This document shows, one piece after another, positions 42,528 through 51,570 of a DNA stretch of 64,000 nucleotides. Source of the DNA: JARRNJ01 sp037385045. Its GTDB lineage: Bacteria; Pseudomonadota; Gammaproteobacteria; JASBUN01. Under the pieces are notes generated by a model. The model ran no database searches and was not told the origin of the DNA. It worked only from the letters and a program-made list of their open reading frames with translations. The stretch spans positions 19,512 to 83,511 of the forward strand of contig JARRNJ010000009.1 of NCBI GenBank assembly GCA_037385045.1, given 5' to 3'. Numbering within the stretch: the stretch's first letter is position 1; every line of letters begins with the position of its first letter. Both the position numbers and the translations under genes were made by a program.

Positions 42528-43453
42528 CTAATCTTGCCGCGCCAGACCCGTGCGCCAGATTTCACGCACCGGAGCGGCTTGTACGCTGCGGCCCAGGGGC
42601 CGAAGGCGGTACATTTGCGCCACAGTGCGCAATACGCTGTAGTGGTCGATGCGCTGGGAATACACGCCCGGCTTGACCATCGGGCCGACGAAAATCGTTG
42701 CGATACGGTTGTGGTCCTGTCCGCGGCCCTCGTCCCAGGTGACGATCAACAGACTGTTGTGGGTAGTGGCCCAGCGCACGTAGCCATCCAGGTGCTTCTG
42801 CAGCCATTCGTCCGCCTTGGCGACGCTGCCGTCGTGCATGTTGTGATCTTCGTTGGGAACCACGAATGCCACCGTCGGCAGCTGCTCGTAATCGCCGGGA
42901 ACGATGGTGAACAGTGCGAACGGCATGTTGTTGGGCATGGGGAAATTCGTTTCCTGCCAGTTGACCGCCGGATTGTGCTTGCGGTCATAGGGACCTGAGT
43001 GGCAGCCGGTGAAACCCACCGCCGGCAGCGACTCCGAATAAATGCCGAATGTGTGTCCGGAGCGGACCAACTCGCTGGCGAGATTGGGGCCCTTGAAGAC
43101 ATGGGGGCAGGAATCATCGGTGACGCCCTGCGTGGAGCCCGAAAACAGCGCCAGGTAGTTCGGCTCGCTGGGATGGCCGACCGCAAAGGCATTGGAGAAC
43201 AACGCGCCCCGGGAGGCCAGCGAATTGATGTAGGGAGCCTGGGAATTGCCGATGACGGCTTGCCGATGACGGCATCGTAGGATCGATTCTCCTCGATCAC
43301 CACCACGACGTGGTCGGGGCGCGGCAGCTGCATTGTGGTGAATGCGCCAGCCGACCCGCCGGGCGGGCCGGCCACGGCCTGCTGCCCGGCCATTGCCGCC
43401 AACAGCGCCACAACACCGGCCGTGATCCGGGTCAAGCGTTGTGAAACCTTCAC
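42528..43453 (-). pseudogene. Secreted phosphoesterase-family protein, frameshifted by a 14-bp tandem duplication
   Basis: The start encodes a signal peptide (RLTRITAGVVALLAAMAGQQAVA) and the metal-site opening DHVVVVIEENRSYDAVIG of the PF04185 phosphoesterase/acid-phosphatase family. The frame then breaks at a duplicated 14-base block. The rest of the enzyme (ALFSNAFAVGHPSEPNYLALFSG split, NEDHNMHDGS, VTWDEGRGQDHNRIATIFVG) is in another frame to the stop at 42528. Removing one copy restores a single frame of about 300 residues. Known relatives hydrolyse phosphate esters or phospholipids outside the membrane. As it stands the product is truncated. Confidence 0.85.
43246..43273. repeat. 14-bp tandem duplication inside the phosphoesterase gene
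   Basis: TTGCCGATGACGGC occurs twice without a gap (43246-43259 and 43260-43273). The extra 14 bases shift the reading frame of the phosphoesterase gene. The duplication could be a recent slippage event, a reversible switch, or an assembly error. Confidence 0.9.
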
Positions 43454-43629
43454 TATCGGCTCCCCTCGTCGTCGTTATTGTGATTCGGGCAGAGCGTCGA
43501 TCACCATCCGAATCCATGCCGCGCCGCCGAACGCGGCCCCACCGCGCACGATACGCTGCGCCACCATTCTGCCCGCATTCCTGAGGAACTTCAAAACCGG
43601 TACCCACCCGATGCGGCGGCGTCGCCGCG

Positions 43630-44739
43630 TCAGCCCCCTCCTTCGCGGACCGGCCGCCCCACTCGAAGCGCGTGTCCCACCAGCTCCTGGTAACACGCTC
43701 GCGTGCGCTTCACCAGGCGTTCCACCAGCGCGTCGTCCACCGGCCCGTCGGCAAACGTCGCGTCGTCGGGTTGCAGAGCCAGACGGCGCATGGCCTGATA
43801 GGCCGCCCTGCGGTAGGCGACGTAGCCGTCATAGCCGCCGATACCGCGCAGCCGCAGTTCGCTCGCCAGAGCCACGCGCCGCCGGAGACTGCTGTTTTTC
43901 AGCATCGTTGGATCGACTCGCAATGCGTTCTCGATGGCGCTGTAGGTGTCGTGGTTCGGGTCGTCGTTGATCAATGCCAGGCCACGGATGCCGGCCAAAC
44001 GGCGGGCATAATCGGTGACTGCGCCGGCGGCCGCCATGTTCATGATTACCGCAAAGGCGTCGGCGCCTCGCTCATTGCGAAACAGCATGTAGCCGCCCCA
44101 ATGTTCCCGCTGTGACATGGGGGCCGGACCGTTGTACAGGGTATCCAGGCAATGGTAGACCTCATGGTCCACGGCGAAACGCAGATGGGCCTCGTGGTCG
44201 AGATAGTGATCGCGCGGAATGGATTCGAACTCGGTACGGGGCAGCTCCAGCAGATGTTCGGTGGCCGTGCGGTCATCGCGGGCGATGGCCCACGGATCCA
44301 GGGTGATGATGCATAGGTTCGGGCGCCGGGCCAACGCCTGTCTGCCCGGCTGTAGCAGGGTCGACGACGCCATGTCGTATTCCAGCAGCGTCCGGATCCG
44401 CGCGAGCGTGACGATCAGCAGGTCCTCGCGCAGATGCGGCGGATGCGCATAGTCCAGCGCATCGGCATCCTGGCCCAGCAGCGCCAGCAGCGCCGCCATA
44501 TTGCGCTCCACCCGTCCCGCGCCGTCCAGGACCACGAACTGCACCTCGGGCACCTGTCGGGCGTAATAGGCGAGCTTGTCCACGACGATGCGTTCCAGTG
44601 CGGCCCGCGGCGGCGCGACATGGCCGGCAACGGCTGCACTGCCACTGGCACCGCACACCCCGGGGATACCCCAGATTGTCACCAGCAGGACCAGGAAAAA
44701 ACGGCGAAAGTCAGGCATCACACCGGCATCCATCCCCAT
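43630..44739 (-). CDS. Secreted protein with HExxH motif, unknown
   Basis: This is a 369-residue protein with a signal peptide (RRFFLVLLVTIWGIPGVCGAS). The middle contains DHEVYHCLD, an HExxH motif (His192, Glu193, His196) typical of zinc metallopeptidases. I do not recognise the family, and the third metal ligand is not obvious. Other features are a repeated-helix N-terminal half (ERIVVDKLAYYARQVPEVQF) and a C-terminal helical region with many Arg. The Met at 44739 is chosen with GGGAG upstream; two later Mets are possible. It lies divergent from the glycosyltransferase-like gene and is read in line with the broken phosphoesterase. Confidence 0.65.
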   Translation of the reverse strand: MGMDAGVMPDFRRFFLVLLVTIWGIPGVCGASGSAAVAGHVAPPRAALERIVVDKLAYYARQVPEVQFVVLDGAGRVERNMAALLALLGQDADALDYAHPPHLREDLLIVTLARIRTLLEYDMASSTLLQPGRQALARRPNLCIITLDPWAIARDDRTATEHLLELPRTEFESIPRDHYLDHEAHLRFAVDHEVYHCLDTLYNGPAPMSQREHWGGYMLFRNERGADAFAVIMNMAAAGAVTDYARRLAGIRGLALINDDPNHDTYSAIENALRVDPTMLKNSSLRRRVALASELRLRGIGGYDGYVAYRRAAYQAMRRLALQPDDATFADGPVDDALVERLVKRTRACYQELVGHALRVGRPVREGGG

Positions 44740-45022
44740 CTCATCTCCCGCCGGCGGCGAGCGGTGTGCACCGCCTGCGCAAAGAACCGAAGCGTGGCGG
44801 TTCTGGCAGGCGGCCCGCCGGCAACGCCGGAACGCAGGCTCCCCGAAGTCTACATCGGGCGGCGCCGAAAACCCACCGGCCCTGCCAAGATACAGTGGCC
44901 GCCACACAGCCCCCATTCTTGCATTTGCCCGTTGCCAAGGAAATTCTGTTGCGGCCACCGTCGCGACGACCGGACGTCGATTGAGCGGTCAGAACGCCTC
45001 CGAATGCAACGTGGAGCGGACG

Positions 45023-45925
45023 ATGCAAATGCTGCTTATCGCCCAGGGCCCCCGCGAATGGGCATCGTCGCGACTGCGCGCCTGGAACCTGGCCGATCAG
45101 GCGGACTGGATTCACTGCTGCACAGCGAAATCGGTGTTGGACTCCGACGCCAAAGAATTGCCGTTCGACTATGACGTCTACGTATTCCAGAAATGGATGG
45201 ACGCGCAGACCGTCCGCATCGCCAAGCAGCTCCGATTCCTCGGCAAGCAGGTGTGGCTCGACTTGGCCGATCCCCTGTGGTGGCTCGAACCGCACAACTT
45301 CTTCCGGTTCCTGCCTCATCTGACCGGTATCGTCGTCAACACCGACGCCATGCAACGTGCCCTGAGGGAAGCCGGCGCCAGTCACCAAGCTGCGCTCCCG
45401 AGCATCGCCGTCATACCCGACCGCATGCCGCCCGATGCCTTTAGCCAACTACGCCGCCACGAGCCCCGCACCCGGCCGGTCTGCCTTTGGTTTGGCCGCG
45501 CCGAGAACCGTGTGGGGCTGCAAAGCATGCAGCTGTCGTTGCATTACTCCGCCCGGATGGGGCAGCCGTTGACGCTCCGGATCGTCGACGACGGCCCAGC
45601 GCGCGGTGTTACCACCGCGGGGCCGGTGGAATATCGTCCTTGGCAGCTACACACGTTCCAGCAGGAACTGCTGGACGCGGACGTTGTACTTGTGCCGCCC
45701 TACCCCGGCCGCTGGGGAGAGCTCAAGAGCAACAACCGCAGCGTCACGGCCTGGTGTGCCGGCATTCCGACCGACGACGGCTGGCAACCCGAGCGGCTGC
45801 TGCCGCTTCTGCGCGACGCATCCCTGAGGGCCCGCCTGGGGGCCGAACTACGGCGCGAAGCTGAGCGGCACTACCGCGTGGCGGAATCCATCCGCGACTG
45901 GCATCAACTGACCGGCAACCGTTGA
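45023..45925 (+). CDS. Glycosyltransferase-like protein
   Basis: This is a 300-residue soluble protein with a Rossmann-like opening (LLIAQGPREWASSRLRAWNLA). A VWLDLADPLWWL segment follows, then a C-terminal half (RPVCLWFGRAENRVG, DADVVLVPPYPGRWGELKSNNRSVTAWCAG) recalling GT4-type glycosyltransferases, where the Glu-x-x-x-Lys-x-x-Asn/Asp-Arg region would bind the sugar nucleotide. No acceptor or pathway is evident and no other sugar genes are nearby. GGAG is seven bases ahead of the ATG. The assignment is by fold resemblance only. Confidence 0.55.
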   Translation: MQMLLIAQGPREWASSRLRAWNLADQADWIHCCTAKSVLDSDAKELPFDYDVYVFQKWMDAQTVRIAKQLRFLGKQVWLDLADPLWWLEPHNFFRFLPHLTGIVVNTDAMQRALREAGASHQAALPSIAVIPDRMPPDAFSQLRRHEPRTRPVCLWFGRAENRVGLQSMQLSLHYSARMGQPLTLRIVDDGPARGVTTAGPVEYRPWQLHTFQQELLDADVVLVPPYPGRWGELKSNNRSVTAWCAGIPTDDGWQPERLLPLLRDASLRARLGAELRREAERHYRVAESIRDWHQLTGNR

Positions 45926-46080
45926 AACAGCAGCGCAGACACGGCATCAAGGGCCGGCATCGGGCCGCCGCCCCGCGACGCGGCGCAACGCTGCGAGCGG
46001 GTGGAATTGGACCGAGCGGGCAGTGGCGCCCGAGGGCACTACGAACGTGACACGGATAACTGCGCGCTGACCCGGATATC

Positions 46081-47178
46081 CTAGGGGCGCGCAAACAGCA
46101 CACGCCGCAACGGCGCAATCGCCAGCACCAGGAGAACAACGGCGCTTCCCAGCGCCAACCAATGGGGAACCAACTCCGACGTGGTGTGCAATTGCGCCGC
46201 AATGTCGATCCTCAACGAATCGACCATGCGGTCGGTGATCCAACCAAAGGCCAGCGCGCATACCGCAATACCCAGCAGGTAGATTGCCACCATCCGTGAA
46301 CCGAACTCACGGTGCAGCGCACCCACGGTGCCGAGATTGGTCGCCGGGCCGGCGAGCAGAAACACCAGCACGGCCCCCGGGGAAACGCCGGCCACCAGCA
46401 TGGCGGCGGCAATGGGCGTGGACTCGGTCGCGCAGACGTATAACGGGATGCCGACTACCAGCATCAGGACCATGGCCGGCATCCCGCTGGCGTAGTGCGT
46501 CAGGGAACTCGGCGGCACCAGCGTCGAGGTCACGCCGGCCACCAGCAGGCCGATGAAAAGCCACGCGCTGAAGTCATCGAGGACGTCGGTGAACGCAAAG
46601 CGCAAACCGGACCAGCTGCGCGCCCAGGCATTTCCCGCGGCCGCGGCGTCATCCGGCGTGGCGCAGCCGGAACCACAGCAGCCGTCGCGGTCCGGGACCT
46701 CCGCCGGCGCCACGTCGTCGCAACCGCACGGCACCGCGGGTACAGCCTGCGCCACGGGCCGGGCCCGCGCCTCGGGCACGAGCCCGGCCACCAGTCCGAC
46801 AATGATGCCGCTGAGAACCGCGGCGACCGGCCGCAGTACCGCGAACAGCGGACCCAACAACGCATAGGAGATGCCGATGGAGTCGGCACCGGTTTCCGGG
46901 GTCGCAATCAGGAAGGCGGTGGTCGACGCCCGCGACGCGCCGGCGCGGTGCAACCCCAATGCCGCCGGAATCACGCCACAGGAACACAGCGGCAGCGGAG
47001 CTCCGACCAATGCCGCTTTGGTGACCGGCCACAATCCCCGGCCGCCCAACCAACCCGCCATTCGCTGTTCCGGGATCCAGGCCTTGATGAGGCCGGCGGC
47101 GATCAACCCCGCCATCAGCCATGGCGCGGCTTCGAGGTACAGCGTCCAGGTTGCGGAAAGGATGTTTAGCAATAGCAT
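46081..47178 (-). CDS. SO_0444/ArsP-type permease
   Basis: This is a 365-residue membrane protein with eight to ten helices in two halves, separated by a hydrophilic loop rich in Cys and Asp (PCGCDDVAPAE, CCGSGC at about 150-170). The LPLCSCGVIPAALGLHRAG and ATPETGADSIG segments with the later GIPLYVCATESTPIAAAML are the SO_0444/YraQ family signature. Relatives export organoarsenicals (ArsP) or are assigned to copper/zinc efflux. The Cys-rich loop points to a soft-metal substrate. It is divergent from the aldehyde oxidoreductase operon. Confidence 0.88.
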   Translation of the reverse strand: MLLLNILSATWTLYLEAAPWLMAGLIAAGLIKAWIPEQRMAGWLGGRGLWPVTKAALVGAPLPLCSCGVIPAALGLHRAGASRASTTAFLIATPETGADSIGISYALLGPLFAVLRPVAAVLSGIIVGLVAGLVPEARARPVAQAVPAVPCGCDDVAPAEVPDRDGCCGSGCATPDDAAAAGNAWARSWSGLRFAFTDVLDDFSAWLFIGLLVAGVTSTLVPPSSLTHYASGMPAMVLMLVVGIPLYVCATESTPIAAAMLVAGVSPGAVLVFLLAGPATNLGTVGALHREFGSRMVAIYLLGIAVCALAFGWITDRMVDSLRIDIAAQLHTTSELVPHWLALGSAVVLLVLAIAPLRRVLFARP

Positions 47179-47561
47179 CGTTCACATCTTCTCAAGTGCA
47201 GCCGCGCGCGGCAACGGCCGCGGCACAGCCGACGACGCCGGTAATGGTACGGCGGCCGCGTTCGTCACCGCGATGCGAGATACACCGCCGGCGCCACTCG
47301 AGTTACCCGGAACACCCCGCTTTGCAACGGGTAAGTTCGGGGCATCATCATGCGACAAAAAGTCGCAAGGCATGGCGATAATTGCTGCAAATTTCTGATT
47401 ATTTTCATTTTCGCAATCTGCGGCGGCGGACCTATAATTGGGCAATATGTCACGGGCGACCAACAAGAACTCTAACCCGCGCGGCATACCGGCGCCGGCA
47501 CTCGCCCGCCCCTGTGACACTTCCTCGCGCATGCAAGACACCACTGCAGGAGAACATCACG
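47179..47561. other. Divergent spacer between permease and AOR operon
   Basis: These 383 bases contain an AT-richer middle and a perfect dyad TGCGAC-AAAAA-GTCGCA (47351-47367). No gene is supported. Promoters for both the permease and the AOR operon must lie here. Confidence 0.5.
47351..47367. promoter_or_regulatory. Inverted repeat TGCGAC-A5-GTCGCA, candidate operator
   Basis: A perfect six-base dyad with an A5 spacer lies 173 bases upstream of the permease start and 195 bases upstream of the ferredoxin start. Its position in a divergent promoter region suggests a binding site for a dimeric repressor. I cannot name the regulator. Confidence 0.4.
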
Positions 47562-48083
47562 ATGCTACGAGCGCTCCAGCTTGAACCGGCCAAGTGCACC
47601 GGTTGCCAGCAATGCGAACTGGCCTGTTCCTACGAAAACGAAGGGGTCTTCAACCCCTCCAAATCCCGAATCAAAGTGTTTGACTTCCACCACGAAGGGC
47701 GCTTCGCCCCCTATACCTGCACCCAGTGCGACGAAGCGTGGTGCCTGCATGCCTGCCCGGTGGAAGCCATCACCCTGAATCCGCAGACCGGCGCCAAGGA
47801 GGTGCGGGAGCTGGATTGCGTTGGTTGCAAGGTCTGCACCATTGCCTGCCCCTTCGGCACCGTCAATTACAACCACGACACCGGCAAGGTCGTGAAATGC
47901 GACCTGTGCGGCGGCGACCCCTGGTGCGCCAAGGCCTGCCCCACCGGCGCGATCACCTACGTGGACCTGGACAATGCCGGACTCGAGCGCATGCGCGCCT
48001 GGGCGCAGCACAGCCCCGCGGGGCCGGCCACCTATAACCCGCCGCGACCGAAGGAAATCGCCACATTTGATCGCACGCATTGA
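47562..48083 (+). CDS. aorA: 4Fe-4S ferredoxin subunit of aldehyde oxidoreductase (AorA-like)
   Basis: The 173-residue protein has four cluster-binding groups: CTGCQQCELAC near residue 12, CTQCDEAWCLHACP near 55, CVGCKVCTIACP near 88 and CDLCGGDPWCAKACP near 110. This four-cluster DMSO-reductase-beta-like layout is that of the electron-transfer subunit beside bacterial tungsten AOR proteins. It would pass electrons from the tungsten enzyme to the FAD subunit encoded two genes on. AGGAG lies nine bases before the ATG. It is the first gene of the operon. Confidence 0.85.
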   Translation: MLRALQLEPAKCTGCQQCELACSYENEGVFNPSKSRIKVFDFHHEGRFAPYTCTQCDEAWCLHACPVEAITLNPQTGAKEVRELDCVGCKVCTIACPFGTVNYNHDTGKVVKCDLCGGDPWCAKACPTGAITYVDLDNAGLERMRAWAQHSPAGPATYNPPRPKEIATFDRTH

Positions 48084-48107
48084 AACCAGCGGCAGGAGGA
48101 TTACGAA

Positions 48108-49958
48108 ATGGCCTGGACCGGAAACGTACTGCGAGTCAACCTCACCGCCGGTGAGATCACCAAAGAACCCCTGAACATGCAATGGGCCCAGGACTATCTG
48201 GGCCAACGCGGCCTGGCAAGCAAGTATCTCTACGAAGAGATCGACCCCAAGATCGACGCCCTGTCGCCGGACAACAAGCTGATTCTGGTCACCGGCCCGC
48301 TGACCGGCACCATGGCCTCCACCGGCGGGCGCTACTCGGTGGTCACCAAGAGTCCGTTGACCGGGGCCATCGCCTGCTCCAATTCCGGCGGCTTCATCGG
48401 CGCCGAGCTGAAGATGGCCGGCTGGGACATGATCATCTTCGAGGGCAAGGCGCCGAAGCCGGTGTACCTGTACATTGAAAACGAACACGCCGAACTGGTG
48501 CCGGCCGACGACTTGTGGGGCAAGTCGGTCTGGGAGACCGACCAACTGCTGCACAAGAAGTACCAGGACCCGCTGCTGCGCATCTCCTGCGTCGGACGCG
48601 CCGCCGAACAGGGCAACCTGTACGCCGGCGTGATCAACGATCTGCACCGGGCCGCGGGACGCTCGGGCGTCGGCACGGTGATGGCGTCCAAGAACCTCAA
48701 GGCGGTCGCCTGCCGGGGTACCCAGGGCGTCGGCAACCTGAAGGACCCGATGCGCTTCATGCAGGCCACCGAGCAAGCGAAAAAGGTGCTGGCCGACAAT
48801 GCCGTGACCGGTGCGGGACTGCCGCAATACGGAACTCAGGTGCTGATGAACGTCATCAACGAAATCGGCGCCATGCCCACCCGCAACATGAGCGAGGTCC
48901 AGTTCGAGGGCGCGAGCAAGATCTCCGGCGAGGCCATGCATGAACCCCGCCCCACCGACGGCAAGCCGAACCTCACCACCAACGCCGCCTGCTTCGGCTG
49001 CACCATCGCATGCGGGCGTATTTCGACCATGGACCACGGACATTTCACGGTCGAGAACAAGCCGGAGTACTGGGGCGCGTCGGGCGGCCTGGAATACGAG
49101 GCGGCGTGGGCGCTCGGCTCCGATACCGGCGTCGACGACCTCGAGACACTCACCTATGCCAATTACCTCTGCAATGAGGACGGCTTCGACCCGATCACCT
49201 TCGGCTCCACCGTGGCCGCGGCCATGGAGTTGTATGAGAGCGGCGTTATCACCGACAAGGACACCGGCGGCGTCGAGCTCAAGTTCGGCTCGGCCAAGGC
49301 GCTGGCCCAGTGTGCCGAACTGACCGCCCGCGGCGAGGGCTTCGGCAAGATCCTGGGCTTGGGCTCCAAACGCCTGTGCGAGAAATACGGGCACCCGGAG
49401 TTGTCCATGACGGTCAAGGGCCAGGAATTCCCGGCTTACGACCCGCGGGGCATCCAGGGTATGGGGCTCGCCTACGCCACATCCAATCGCGGCGCCTGCC
49501 ACCTGCGCGGCTACACCGTCGCGTCGGAAGTCCTCGGCATTCCCGAGAAGACCGACCCGCTGGTGACCGAAGGCAAGGCCGAGCTGGTGAAGGCGTTTCA
49601 GGACGCCACCGCCGCGGTCGACTCCAGCGGCCTGTGCCTGTTCACGACCTTTGCGTGGACGCTCGACGACATCGCGCCGCAACTCGACGCCGCCTGTGAA
49701 GGGGAATGGACCCCGGACAAGCTGCTGGAGGTGGGTGAACGCGTCTGGAACCTGGAGCGGGATTTCAATCTCAAGGCGGGCCTGACCGGCAAGGATGACA
49801 CCCTGCCCAAGCGCCTGCGCAAGGACGCCGCCAAGACCGGCCCGGCCAAAGGCATGGTCAACGAGCTGGACAAGATGCTGCCCCACTACTACGAGATCCG
49901 CGGTTGGACGCCTGAAGGCGAGCTCACGGATGACATCCGTAGCCGGCTGGGCCTGTAG
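48108..49958 (+). CDS. aorB: Aldehyde ferredoxin oxidoreductase, tungsten type (AorB-like)
   Basis: This 616-residue enzyme oxidises aldehydes to acids, and runs in reverse in some bacteria, using a tungsto-bis-pterin cofactor and one 4Fe-4S cluster. It shows the AOR opening GNVLRVNLTAGEI, GRYSVVTKSPLTGAI, the cluster motif C295-x2-C298-x3-C302 with distal C510 (SGLCLF), and acid/base segments GGLEYEAAWALGSD and GACHLRGY. The architecture with a ferredoxin before and an FAD protein after matches the AorABC type known from Aromatoleum. It depends on the Moco/tungsten cofactor genes present elsewhere in the window. GCAGGAGG precedes the ATG. Confidence 0.95.
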   Translation: MAWTGNVLRVNLTAGEITKEPLNMQWAQDYLGQRGLASKYLYEEIDPKIDALSPDNKLILVTGPLTGTMASTGGRYSVVTKSPLTGAIACSNSGGFIGAELKMAGWDMIIFEGKAPKPVYLYIENEHAELVPADDLWGKSVWETDQLLHKKYQDPLLRISCVGRAAEQGNLYAGVINDLHRAAGRSGVGTVMASKNLKAVACRGTQGVGNLKDPMRFMQATEQAKKVLADNAVTGAGLPQYGTQVLMNVINEIGAMPTRNMSEVQFEGASKISGEAMHEPRPTDGKPNLTTNAACFGCTIACGRISTMDHGHFTVENKPEYWGASGGLEYEAAWALGSDTGVDDLETLTYANYLCNEDGFDPITFGSTVAAAMELYESGVITDKDTGGVELKFGSAKALAQCAELTARGEGFGKILGLGSKRLCEKYGHPELSMTVKGQEFPAYDPRGIQGMGLAYATSNRGACHLRGYTVASEVLGIPEKTDPLVTEGKAELVKAFQDATAAVDSSGLCLFTTFAWTLDDIAPQLDAACEGEWTPDKLLEVGERVWNLERDFNLKAGLTGKDDTLPKRLRKDAAKTGPAKGMVNELDKMLPHYYEIRGWTPEGELTDDIRSRLGL

Positions 49959-50037
49959 CCCGTGAATCCCGTGTTGCGTGCGGCGGCGGGCATTCCGCCC
50001 CGCACGTGCTGTTGGCAATAGTTTGGAGGAGTGCGCG

Positions 50038-51306
50038 ATGCGTCACGTCATAATCGGCACCGGGCCGGCGGGAGTGGTCGCCGCCGAGCACCTGCGCAAG
50101 CTCGACCCGGACAGCGAAATCACCATGATCGGCGACGAACCCGAGCCGCCCTATTCGCGCATGGCGATCCCGTATTTCCTCAGCAAGCACATCGACGAGC
50201 GCGGCACCCATCTGCGCCGCGGCGACGGGCATTTCGAACGCCAGCGGATTGACGTGGTTCAGGACCGGGTCACGGCGGTCAACCCGAACGACAACACCCT
50301 GGCGCTGCAGCAAGGCGGCTCCCGCAACTACGACTCTCTGCTGATCGCCACCGGTTCGCATCCGCTGTCACCGCCGATCCCGGGCATGGACAGCCCGGGC
50401 GTGCACCACTGCTGGACCCTGGAAGATGCCCGCCGCATTGCCGAGCTGGCCCAGCCGGGCAGCAAGGTGGTATTGATGGGCGCCGGCTTCATCGGCTGCA
50501 TCATTCTCGAGGCCCTGGCGGCCCGCGGCACCGATCTCACGGTGATTGAAATGCAGGGCCACATGGTGCCCCGCATGTTGAATGCCACCGCCGGCGGCAT
50601 GATCAAGCAATGGTGCGAAGCCAAGGGCGTGCGCGTGCTGACCTCGACCCAGGTGGAAAGCATCGAGCGCGGCAGCGGCGACACGCCGTTGCAGGTGAAT
50701 TTGAGTGACGGCGCTCCGTTGCCCGCGAGACTGGTGATCTCGGCCACCGGCGTGGGCCCGAATGTCGGGCTGCTGCAAAACTCCGGGGTCAAGGTCGATC
50801 AGGGCATACTGGTCAACGAGCACCTGGAAACCAATATCGCCGGCATCTATGCCGCGGGAGACGTGGCCCAGGGGCTGGATTTCTCCACCGGCGGTTACTC
50901 GGTGCACGCCATCCAGCCCACGGCCGCCGACCACGGACAGATCGCGGCAAGCAACATGGCCGGCCGCGAGCGCAAATACCGCGGCAGCGTGATCATGAAC
51001 GTGCTGGCGACCATGGGGCTCATTTCCAGTTCGTTCGGTCTGTGGAGCGGCGCCGACGGCGGCGACTCGGTGGAATTGTGCGACCCGGAGCGGTTTCGCT
51101 ACCTGAATCTGCAGTTCGCCGACGACCGGCTGGTGGGCGCCAACTGTCTTGGTGTGACCGAGCACGTGGGCGTGCTGCGCGGCCTGATCCAGACCCGCGT
51201 GCCGCTGGGCAAGTGGAAATCCCGGCTGGTGCAGGACCCCACCCGCTTCATGGAAGCGTACGTGGCCGCGACACAGGCGATCGGGTACAACGCGCACGTG
51301 GTATGA
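50038..51306 (+). CDS. aorC: FAD/NAD(P)-dependent oxidoreductase subunit (AorC-like)
   Basis: The 422-residue flavoprotein has two dinucleotide folds, at residue 5 (IIGTGPAGVVAAEHL) and at about 143 (VVLMGAGFIGCIILEAL). The FAD-binding GIYAAGDVAQG lies near residue 280. A C-terminal domain of about 90 residues follows, of the kind found in AOR FAD subunits and nitrite-reductase-like proteins. It would connect the tungsten enzyme and its ferredoxin to NAD(P). GGAGGA lies seven bases before the ATG. Its stop overlaps the MoaD-like start in ATGA. Confidence 0.9.
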   Translation: MRHVIIGTGPAGVVAAEHLRKLDPDSEITMIGDEPEPPYSRMAIPYFLSKHIDERGTHLRRGDGHFERQRIDVVQDRVTAVNPNDNTLALQQGGSRNYDSLLIATGSHPLSPPIPGMDSPGVHHCWTLEDARRIAELAQPGSKVVLMGAGFIGCIILEALAARGTDLTVIEMQGHMVPRMLNATAGGMIKQWCEAKGVRVLTSTQVESIERGSGDTPLQVNLSDGAPLPARLVISATGVGPNVGLLQNSGVKVDQGILVNEHLETNIAGIYAAGDVAQGLDFSTGGYSVHAIQPTAADHGQIAASNMAGRERKYRGSVIMNVLATMGLISSSFGLWSGADGGDSVELCDPERFRYLNLQFADDRLVGANCLGVTEHVGVLRGLIQTRVPLGKWKSRLVQDPTRFMEAYVAATQAIGYNAHVV

Positions 51307-51554
51307 AAGTCACGGTGAAGCTGTTCGCCACCCTGAGCGACCTGCTGCCGCCCGAGACCCGGGACAACGCCGTGGAGCTGGAAGTGCCGGCGGATATCAC
51401 GCCCAATGCCGTGATCGACCAATTCCGCGTGCCCCGCAAGCTGGCCCACTTGGTGCTGCGCAACGGCATCTATATCGAGCCGGAACAACGCGACCAGCCG
51501 CTGTTCGAGGACGGCGACGTGATCGCCATCTGGCCGCCCATCGCCGGCGGCTGA
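51303..51554 (+). CDS. MoaD/ThiS-like sulfur carrier of the AOR operon
   Basis: This is an 83-residue beta-grasp protein opening VTVKLFATLSDLLPP and ending AIWPPIAGG. The C-terminal Gly-Gly is the residue pair that becomes a thiocarboxylate in MoaD. Such a protein in an AOR operon is likely a dedicated sulfur donor for the tungstopterin, parallel to MoaD for molybdopterin synthase. No moaE is adjacent. It overlaps aorC by four bases. A general MoaD outside the window cannot be excluded. Confidence 0.88.
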   Translation: MKVTVKLFATLSDLLPPETRDNAVELEVPADITPNAVIDQFRVPRKLAHLVLRNGIYIEPEQRDQPLFEDGDVIAIWPPIAGG

Positions 51555-51570
51555 GGCGGGCAGCGTTTCC

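Noticed and set aside
47565..50018. An 817-codon open frame on the minus strand opposite the AOR operon
   Set aside because: It lies antisense to ferredoxin and AOR genes that are clearly real. Its composition (His/Gln/Val/Gly/Ala-rich, no domain) is typical of an antisense shadow in GC-rich DNA.
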